A stretch of 64,000 nt of DNA from Catonia carolina (Eukaryota > Arthropoda > Insecta > Hemiptera > Achilidae), in NCBI GenBank assembly GCA_035578175.1, contig JAQMRL010000006.1:67419001-67483000 (forward strand). Direction: 5' to 3'. Below are positions 41,335-52,324 of this stretch, piece after piece. A program made the translations under genes and the position numbers. Under the pieces are notes generated by a model. It saw nothing but the letters and a program-made list of their open reading frames with translations, was not told where the DNA came from and did not search any database. Numbering within the stretch: position 1 is the stretch's first letter; every line of letters begins with the position of its first letter.

Positions 41335-44300
41335 CTGTAAAACAAAAAACCTGGTGTAAAACACTCACAGGACTTTCTCTTGCCAATGTAGATAAACAAC
41401 AATATAACCCTATGTTTAATCACGAGTAAACAATGTAAAATGAAAAACATAACCTAATTTTAATCATGAGTTGCAAAATGATGCAAAATGAAAAGCGACC
41501 AGTGTAGAACTTAAAAATATGGAAAATCGTTGATTACCTCTAAACTATGCTCTGTAGAGAAAACAGAAGTTAAAACAAAATAAAAGTTGGAGGATTTTTA
41601 ATTTCATATAACTTTGATTATATAGGTACATTTTTATTGTAAAATGCATATTAAAGTCACAATCTTAAAAAACCACATTATTTTACAAATTAGGATGAAA
41701 ATAAAAATCCAAAAAATCACTAATTGCTCCTAAACTAAGCATTTGACAAAAAAATTATTTTAATTAAATTTGTAGGTTTTTAAATTATCTGCAACTTTGA
41801 TTATAGACACTTTTGCCCTAGAATGCATATTAAGGTCGCAATCATAAAAAAAAAAACAATTTTTCCTACAAGAGCACAGAGTCCTCAAGAATTTCAGCGA
41901 ACATGGTGCTTACCCTAACATGTAGAGCATATAAAATGTAGTGAATGAGGTGATTTCTAAATAAGACGTACATGCTGTTTTTGAAGAAATCACAAAAAAT
42001 CACTCAAATAAACTACTACTTTTGGTTGATCGATTTTGATGAAAATGTTCGTAGGTACCGGGTCTTCCAGAGATATCTAACTTAAGTTTTATGTTTCAAC
42101 TTTGTACAATGTTCCGTTCTTGAAATATTTTATCCCCCCCCCACACACACACACTCACACACACATGCACACGCACACACACAGGCTAAAAACATCGTTA
42201 AACACATTGCTAAAAACATGTTTTTTGGGTTCAGGGACACATTTTCAGACCAAAAAATTTATTTCCATAAATCAACAGGAAAACAATATAGTTGGGATCT
42301 GACTTGTTTTCTAGTGCGGAATGAATGGCAAAGGGGACTGGTGACAGTGAGGCGTGGTGTTATCATAGCAACGGTTGCTTTTAATCCACATGGCGACGTG
42401 TGTACTCTACATTCTGAAAATATTTACTCTTCATATATGTGTCAGTTGTTACTGTAAGACCCGTTCACTGTAGTGGCTTTAATTACGGTGAAGTTATTAA
42501 TCTAGTTATTGTATGTAATCTAATATTGTTATACGCGGCCTATTTATAAACAAACTGATATAAAATATAACACTGTAGTTAAATATTAAAAACTAATACA
42601 TTTTTTTTTACTTTATTAAGCTATTATAATAAACTTTTAGTATATTAATAAAATATTTTAGAATATTATTAGTCCAAAATCTAATAAAATATTTTGGTAC
42701 TACAGTAGTTAATCAAAATGGTTTGTGACTAAAATTTTTAGAACAGTGCTTACTAATGGTATTATTACTACTACTAGGTTAGAGGAGGAGAAGAATTGTA
42801 CAAGAATCTTCTTCAACCAAATTCCTTACACTAGCAATCAAGTGAGCTCCCATCTGTACTTTCCTTCCCTACATATTCATATAGGGCAAGAGAAAGTAAA
42901 AACAAAAATACACATAGCGGCCTATTTAAAAAAATTACTTTTGTTTATAAATTTGATTTGTGGTTTGAAATATAGTTTACCAATTTAATTTTCATGAGAT
43001 CATAGTCACTCTTTGTAGCTTAATGATTGTTTGTAATGTTTTATTGTATTTGAAACTGAATAACAGACAGGTGGAGTGTCAAATTATTTACTCTCAATCT
43101 GTTCGTTGCTGGGCCAAAATAAATAGTTCTGTTTCTTATCACATGGTCAGCCAATTAAATGACTGAATCATTTAAGAACAGAAGAGGTAGAGGTGCAAAA
43201 GACACTAATCAGAGTTATCTCCTTTGAAAGTAATGGATTTCATTATACAGCCAGACCCTGTGGTGAATGAAGTGAAGGTGTCATTTGCAGGCTGGAAAAT
43301 ACGTTCTTTTCAGAGGGCCTGGCATGCTGATAAGCGTACTTTTCTATTCAGTGAGGAAGGCATGGTAAACCACCTTACTCCTCGTTTTACTTAGTAAAAC
43401 CTCTACAGGTTCAAACCAGCTTTTCGGCTGATGACCTAAACAACAACAACAAAACTGAATAAATTCCATTAGTATAAAGAATTAGGGTATTTAAATGAAG
43501 GATAAACCTTTTCATTACATTTTTCCTTCAGTATTGGTGGATTATTATCTATGAATACTGCACCGGTTATTATAAATAGTGAGTCACGAAAATGTCTTTT
43601 GTGGATGGATGGGTTGCAAGGAAGGGAAGAGAAATCTGCAGTGCTGCCAACCTCAACGTGAGACACTATATTTTACCACTGTGCTATTGCACCATTAGTT
43701 AACCACATGTTGTCTTTCAATTAATATACTTTGCTGTGGCTGACACTTTTTCCACTTAGACCCCACTTCGTCAAAATTTTTCTTAAAGTATTAAATTTCC
43801 AACTAAAATTAAGCTTTTTTTTTTAAAATCAGTAATAATGTTTCACAAATGTCAGCATCACTTTCTTATTGAATAAACTGTTTCCTTTTTTTACCAGGTG
43901 TCAAAAAAAAACTGTTGATGATGAATTATCTTCTTCACTGTCTTTAACTTTCTCTTTATATTTTGAATTGTGGAAATTGTTAAGAGGCACGGAAAGGTAT
44001 TTTTGTTCAGCTTCAACTTCACAGTGTTTTATTACGTTGCATATTAGATTTTGTTCAGTATTGTGAACAGTTCAACGGTGTTTTCGAGAAACCGACATTT
44101 CCATTTGTGTAACAAACAACTGTAGTCGAACAGTTAACCTACAAAAGGTTCCGTGATATACTGTATGTTTTCTATCTACGAGGTGTGGCTATTAAATATC
44201 AAGACTGATGTCGTAAAAAATTGCATTTTTATTTTATACATAATCACTTATTGTCACCTTCAATATACACTCCTTCGCTATCCCTACAACGCTCCATGCG

Positions 44301-47300
44301 AATTTTCCATTGTTGGAAACAGTGCTGGAAGTCATCTTCTGTCAGCTCCTTCAGGACATGTGCCGCTTTCTCTTTTACAGCTTCCAGAGACCCAAATCTT
44401 GTCCCTTTTAATGCAAATTTCACCTTAGGGAACACGTAGAAGTCACATGGTGCAAGATCTGGTGAATAAGGTGGATGTTCTAACACTGAGATGCTGCACT
44501 TGGCTAGGAACCTCTTGACAGATAACGCGGAATGAGCTGGCACAGTCTTGGTGGAGAACCCATGATTTGTCGTTCCAAATTTTGAGGCATTTTTTCCTTA
44601 CTCTTTGACGTAGTTTAGAAAGTACCTCAAGGTAGTAATATTGATTAATAGTTTGACCTTCAGGAACCCAGTGAAGGTACACAATCCCATGGATATCAAA
44701 AAATATAATCATCATTGCTTTAAATTTTGACTTGCTCATTCGAGCTTTTTTGGCTCTTGGTGAAGTTTGGCATTTCTAGTGCCCGGATTGGCGCTTCATT
44801 TCCGGATCATAAGTAAAGAACCACGTTTCATCACATGTTATTATCTTCTACCTGTCCACTAATGTGAAATCAGTACTAAAAGGGACAAGATTTGAGTCAG
44901 TGGAAGCTGTAAAAGAGAAAGCGGCACGTGTCCTGAAGGAGCTAACAGAAGATGACTTCCAGCCCTGTTTCCAACAATGAAAAATTTGCATGGATCGTTT
45001 TAGGGATAGAGGAGGAGTGTATATTGAAGGCGACAATAAGTGATTATGTATAATATAAAAATAAAATTTTTACAATGTCAGTCTCGTTATTTAATAGCCA
45101 CACCTCTTATGTCCTCAATAAAACCAAAGGCAAACTCGTGACTTGAGTAATTATGTTATAGATAATTAAGAATTTACAGTACACAAATCTTCAGTAAAAA
45201 TACTTACTCTTGAAACACTTTCGTAAAATAACTTGCAAGTTTGGGTAGATCTCGAACATTTCCCCATTTCTGACGTACAGGTGGCCACGTGTAGTTTGTG
45301 CTAACACTATTGTTGTTATAAGCCAAAATAGCTCTTTTCCCAGTTGCGTTTATCATTTCAAGTGTTGAAGCCCAACCAAGCGAAGCTGGGACTAAATAAT
45401 CTTTCATTTCTTCTTCAATAAATGCCACAAGTTTCTTATGTTTTTCAAATCCATCTACTTTAAAACCTTTAACAATATAAATAAAATAAAGCACGCTAGA
45501 ATCAAAACTCACATGTTCCAAGAAAATTATTTCTCAGAAATCATGAAAAATCATTTTAAGTACTTCCTGAAGCAAAATTAAAAGGAAAATACACTATTCA
45601 TATGCAATTCAGACTGAAAAGTGCAAATTCATAATCAAAATGGTCAGTTTCTGTGTAGTTCAGATAATATTTACAAAATTAAGTTTGGAACTTGTTAGTT
45701 TAGACACTTAGAAAAAGAATTTGCGAGTTTTGATAATCGTTCATCAGGTGAAATAGGCGTTACACAGTCCATTATTAATTAAAATAACCTCAGGTACATT
45801 TAAAAAATAATACTGTTGTTGTTGAGGTCATCAGCCAATAGGCTGGTTTAAACCTGTAGAGGTTTTACTAAGTAAAACGAGGAGTGAGGTGGTTGCCTTC
45901 CTCACTGAATCGAAAGTACGCTTATCAGCATACTAGGCCCTCTGAAATTCACATATTTTCCACTCTGCAAATGACACCTTCACTTCAATCACCACAGGAT
46001 CTGGCTGTATAATGAAATTCAGTACTTTCAGAGGAGATAACTCTGATAAGTGTCTTTTAAACAACATAACCTCAATAACAAAATGAAACTCCAGAATTAG
46101 CAGCCTCTGATTGGCTGTCAGTAGGTACAGCTGGTCTGTAAACTCACATGTTTCAATAGAACTTGTGAGTTTAGACACAAACCATGAAGTTAATCCTTCA
46201 TTTTATGTATAAAATAGTGTTCTAATTCAAACCAATAACGTATTCAAATACTACAATAAAAATACTGTAAGATTCGCAGCTATCTAAAATTTTTGACCTT
46301 TTGGAACATGTGAGTTTTGATTCTAGCATGCTTTTTAGTGTACTAGTCAGGTGTCATAAGGTCAGGTACAGCAAGGAGAATACCATGTGTAAACATTACC
46401 AGGCGGTGAAACTGCTCCAATCCGTACATGCCAAAAACATAATTTTGTTAAAATAACACTATGTTATTGGAAAATATAATTATTTTGTGAGAGAAATAAT
46501 TCTCGATACTATCCAGAAAACAGGTGAAGAGGCCCTTCACCCACTTTACCTGAATTGACGCTGCTGATGAAATGACAGTTTTTAGACTCATTTATACATA
46601 TTTAATTATTAAATTTATATTTATTTTACAGGCCTTCATGATATTGTATAATTATTATAAATATATTTAAATATAAATGATAACAGAAAAATTATTTTAC
46701 TTTTTTTGAAAAATTATTTATTTGTAGCCTATAAACTGTAGTTGGTGAATAATTTATTTGTTGATCATTTGAATATTTTTCAAAATAATCAAATAAAAGA
46801 GAATTATTATTCAAAAAACTTTATTTGGATATCCCATCAAAATCTTAAGTAAAATTCAAGCTAAAGATTGTTATAAGATAACTATCTTGTAAAACAAGAT
46901 ACTTTTAGTTTCTTAAATGGTAAATATTTAACTTACCTACAGGAAAATGATGCACATCCAATATAACAATTTCATTTTTGGTGTTGCTTAAAAAGATTTT
47001 AATATCCTTCAAGACTTCTATTAAAGGTCGTATTTTCATGATTGAGTGATTACACCACCATTTTTCAGAATCTGCATAATGAGCAATTCGTAAATCTAGA
47101 GCTCTCACACCCCATAACAATTGATTCAAAATGCTTATTTCCTGAAGAAAGAAAAACAAAGATTTAGTTTTCACAGTTATGAAGACAAAAGGTTCAAATC
47201 CTAATAAACAAATAATTACTTTTAGACAGATTTTAATTCCGGATAGTTGTAAACAACATACTTTGACAGTTCGGGTTCAATTAACCATATTTCATTAGGA

Positions 47301-50300
47301 ATGGTTGGCCAGTCTGTAAAAGATGATACTATACTAATTTTACGTCGGCCCATCGTTCGTGTTTTGCCCGCTGTGAGTTGGTTACTGCTGGCGGTAGATA
47401 GCACAGCGATCAAACCTCTCGCAATGCATGTGCCAGTTGTAAGACATACCTGAGTGACCGTTGAAAATGATAGTTGAAGGTGAACAGTCAGTATTGATCC
47501 GGTCATTCGAGAATGTCGATATGGAAGAATATTTAGCACTCAACATTGAGTATTTCTTGTTCCGCACGATCACTTCCCTTCCCTTCCCAACCCTTTGCTT
47601 CACCAGTGACTTCTCCTCATGTAGGCAGCGGTAAACGGTGCTTGATGCGATGGCGACTGCTCATATTCTTTTAGGCAGCGATATAGATGACCCTTCCCCT
47701 TTGCTTCATCAGCGACTGCTCCTCTTACAGGCAGCGGTAAATGGTGCTCGCTGTGTCAGCGACTGCTCCTGTTCTTTTAGGCAGCGGTATAGACGACCCT
47801 TCCCCTTTGCTTCACCAGCGATTGCTTCTCTTGCAGGCAGCGGTAAATGGTGCTCGCTGCGTTGGTGACAGCTCCTATTTGTTTAGGCAGTGGTAGAGTC
47901 GACCCTCTTTTCATTTGCCAGCGGCAAAGGCTATCCCAACAATTTTTTTCCTTTTGAACTACATCGCCGGATGCCCTCCCGCTCTATTTTTTTTTTTTTT
48001 TTTTTTTTGCGCCCTGGAGACTCCAGGAGGAGTATAGGACATGTCGTCAGATATAACACCTGAAATACGTATAAGAAACACACTATGTATCACTACTATC
48101 AAGAAAGAAATTCTTGTATGCTATAAAAAGTTTCACCGATCAAGTAATTTTTTAAATTTTTTTTAAAGGAATTCAAATCCTCACAACACTTTAAAGATTG
48201 GGGTAATTTATTTAAGAATTTTCTCCCTGCATAAGTAGGTTTTTGTTCAAACAATTTTGTGGAGTGATTAGCCACATAATAATCATTCCTGTTTCTCGTG
48301 TTATGATTGTGAACATTGAAATTCTGCATAAAATTATTTTGCCTAACATAGATAATCACCTCAAAAATGTAGAGACAGGGAACTGTAAGCAATTTAAGCT
48401 CCTTAAATAGTGGCCTGCATGAGGTTAGCTGGTTAGCTCCCACCATACACCTAATAGCTTTCTTTTGAATTTTAAAAACCCTATTCATATTACCCATGCT
48501 AGAATTACCCCATTCTAAAATACCATAACGGATATGAGACAGAATGAGGCCATGATAAGCTGCCATTAGTAATTTTTTATCATTTAATCTGGCAACTTGT
48601 TTTAGTGCAAATACCCCAGATGATATTTTACGACAAACTTGATTGGTATAGAAGTCCCAAGACAAAGATCTATCTAGAGATACGCCCAGGAACTTCACTG
48701 TTTCTACATGCTCTAAACTATTATTATGAATAAATACATCCACTTCTCTACTTTCTTTAACGTTATGTTTATTTTTGAACTGCAAGTACTGACACTTTTT
48801 CCCATTAACTGTTAATAACATTTGATTCAAGAACTGCACTACGGACTCTATGTTAACAGGTGTATTTACTTCAAGAGCATCTACCAGTGAACTGTTACTG
48901 ATTACTGAAGTATCATCAGCAAACAACAAAGCTCTGCCATTAGGTATGACTTCTGGTAACCTATTAATGTACAATAGAAACAGAATTGGACCTAAAACTG
49001 ACCCCTGTGGAACGCCTGCTTTGACTTCAAGCTTTCCAGATACAACTTTTGTAAGTTTCCCTCTAACAACCCTAGTTAACTCCACACACTGTAATCTATT
49101 AATAAGGTAAGATTGAAACCATTTCAACTCTACATCCCTAACGCCTAATGACTCTAGTGTTTTCAATAAAATTTCATGATCAACACAATCGAAAGCTTTA
49201 CTCAGATCCAGAAACACTGCCAATGCTTTCTCCCCGGCGTCCAATATATCAACTACTTGCTTCACAAGTGATGATGATTCTACCGCCGGAATTTCTACAG
49301 CCAGTGGCAACAAAGACTACACCTTATTTAAAAATCATATTTATCACCTCATCTCATTGGGTTGTGGGGTTGTTTATTATTTTAAATTGAATAACTGCCC
49401 ATAACAGGCAGGTGTAGTGTTAAATTAACTGCACTCGATCTACTAGTTCTAGGGCTACAAAAAATAGTTCTGTTTCTTATCACATGATCAGCCAATTATA
49501 TGAATGAAGCATTAAAGAACAGAAAAGGTAGATGTGTAAAAAACACTAGTCAGATTTATCACCTGAAGTAATAAATTTCATTATAAAGCCAGACTCTGTT
49601 GGGAATGAAGTGATTGTGTCATTTGCAGGATGGAACGTAGATGCTTTTCAGAGGGCTTGGCATGCTGTTAAGCATTCTTCATCAGTAAGTTAGAAAGGAA
49701 ATGGTGAACCACCTCACTCCTCATTTTAGTTAGTAAAACCTCTAGAGGTTCAAACCAGCCTTTTGTCTGATGACTTAAACAACAACAAATTGAACAGATT
49801 GCAACCTGGACACATTAGGGTAAAGAAATTCTCATAGTAAATGCTTTTTTTAAGAATATTAAATTCATTGCATTTTAACATGTTTGCCGCTGAATATAGA
49901 AGTCTTTGTTTATTAACTCCGGCTGAAGTTTGGTTGACACATTGGAGATAGCTGATACCTTTTGGGCACCAAATTGAACTTTACTGTGTGACAACCAACA
50001 TCTTTTCGTTGTCAAATGGAACTTTACTGTGTGACAACCAACATCTCTTCGGTGTCAAATGGAACTTTACTGTGTGACAACCAACATCTCTTCGGTGTCA
50101 AATGGAATTTTACTGTGTGACAACCAACATCTCTTCGGTGTCAAATGGAACTTTACTGTGTGACAACCAACATCTCTTCGGTGTCAAATGGAACTTTACT
50201 GTGTGACAGCCAACATCTCTTCGGTGTCAAATGGAACTTTACTGTGTGACTGCTGATGCCTTTTGGGTACCAAAGTCGGTAGTTACCAAAGTCAGATTCC

Positions 50301-52293
50301 ATTTTCGTTGTATCAGACGTTACAATGTATTAATATACAAAACCAACATAATTTTATATTTTCATATGTTATTACCAGATTTTCATTACACCTTACTTCA
50401 TTATAACTAAATTTTATTGTACTCAAAAAGTTAAACGTAAAGCAACTTTGACAATATTTGGCTAAAATACTACCTTTACTTCTGCTGCACTGTAGTGCAG
50501 TGGAAGTAAACAGCAAGATTTTGCAAGGGCGAAGAATTATAGCGCAGTTAAATTCTGTCCTTTGGAATGATAAAATATGGAAGGAGACAAAGATAAATAC
50601 TTATCATGCTATCCTGGAAAGTGTGTGTACCTACGATGCGGAAGTGTGGGTATTGACAGAGACAGAAGGATCGCTTAAAAGCAGTGGAAATGGATTTCTG
50701 GAGGCAGAGCTGTGGTGTGGTTGCGGATCGATCGAATTCCGAATTCTGAAATTAGGAAAATAAATCGGCGTTTAAGGAAATATCATGGATACCATATCCT
50801 TGAAGCAGTTAAAATGGTTTGGCCATTTGTAAAGGATGGAGGTTGGTAGGTGGTGAAAGAGGGTATGGGAGAGGATACCAGCAGGTAGAAGAAGGAGGGG
50901 TAGGCTGAAAGTGACATGGTTGGATGATGTGAAGGAGGCAATGTATTTGTGGCGGCTCTCCAATGGGGACTAGCAAGACAGAGAGAGGTGGTACTTAGGA
51001 AGCGAGATACGGCTGGGGCTGTAAATCCTCGCATGAATATATATACACTATGTTTACCTGATTGTATGTATAACGATAAACAGTAGTATCGTCAATAGCT
51101 GAATATGACTCATAATAAGCAGCTGAATTATGAGTCCCTGGTAAAAATGTATTAGCTATTGACAGTTTTCTTATGGCACCCCATGATTGTTCCATCCATC
51201 TTGGTTCAGTAGATAAACAGGAGTATGCTGCTATATCATCTAAAAATATATGATAAAACATTTTAAAAAGTTTGTTTGTTCCTACATAGGATTTCATACA
51301 AAAAATAAACATCTAACACCATTGTTGCAAGATGTATTCAAATAGTAACGGCCATTTCATCAAAGGAAAAAAATAAATTGTTACACAATTTTTTAGGTGG
51401 CAATGTTTAAAATGGTCACTCATCATTTTCTGGTGTCTGTCCATCACACCCAGATGTCTAAAAACTACAACAGATAACAAGGAAAACAATCTGGTGTAAA
51501 ACACACAACTTTCTCTTGCCAATGCAAATAATGACCAATGTAACCTAACATTAATAATATCATTATATTATAAACAAAAAACTAACCTCAAGAAACATAA
51601 CCTTATTTTAATCATGAGTGAAAGACGGAAACTGAAAAACGATCACAGTTTGGCTTAAAAATACGGAAAATCACTCTTTCACACTAAACTAGGCTCTGTA
51701 GAGAAAAATGCTTTAAATAAAAGTTGTAGATCTTTTAATTTTCTATAAATTTGATTATAATTATTATTTATTTAATTATTACTTGATACACTTTTGTCAT
51801 AAAATGCATACTAGGGCCGAAATCTTACAAAAATCGATTTTTCACACGTTTTCATAAGAAAAAAACAGAAAATCACTAATTACTGCTAAACTAAGCGTTA
51901 TACAAAAAAAAAATGTAGGAAATAAAAGTTGTTGGAATTTTAAATTCTCTACATTTTTTATTATATAATTTTTGCACTAAATGTATACTAAAGCCGTAAT
52001 CTTAAAAAAAAACAATTTTTTTACATGAAAACAGCCTCACCGAGAATTCAGCAAACATGGCGCCTACCCTATCTTGTAGAGCATAAAAAAATTTAGTATA
52101 CCAGGCGATTTAAAAAAAAATCGTACGACAAGTTTTTGAGAAAATCGCAAAAAAGTGAAAAATTACACGAATAAACTACTACTTCCGGTAGACCAATTTT
52201 AATGAAAATGTTCGTGTCGGTTTAGGTAGTGGTATGTAACTTAAGTTTCAAGTTTCAAGTTCGTACGATGTTTCGTTCTTGAGATATTTTGTT

Positions 52294-52324
<31 letters not shown>

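Noticed and set aside
47222..47539. 105-codon minus-strand ORF (ending WPTIPNEIWLIEPELSKYVV...)
   Set aside because: It looked like an extra exon of gene 2, but its nucleotide sequence matches SINE2 at 19972-20304 in opposite orientation, and gene 2 exons 2 and 3 already join in phase without it.
49962..50270. CRISPR-like array
   Set aside because: The 43-bp units are contiguous and have no unique spacers.
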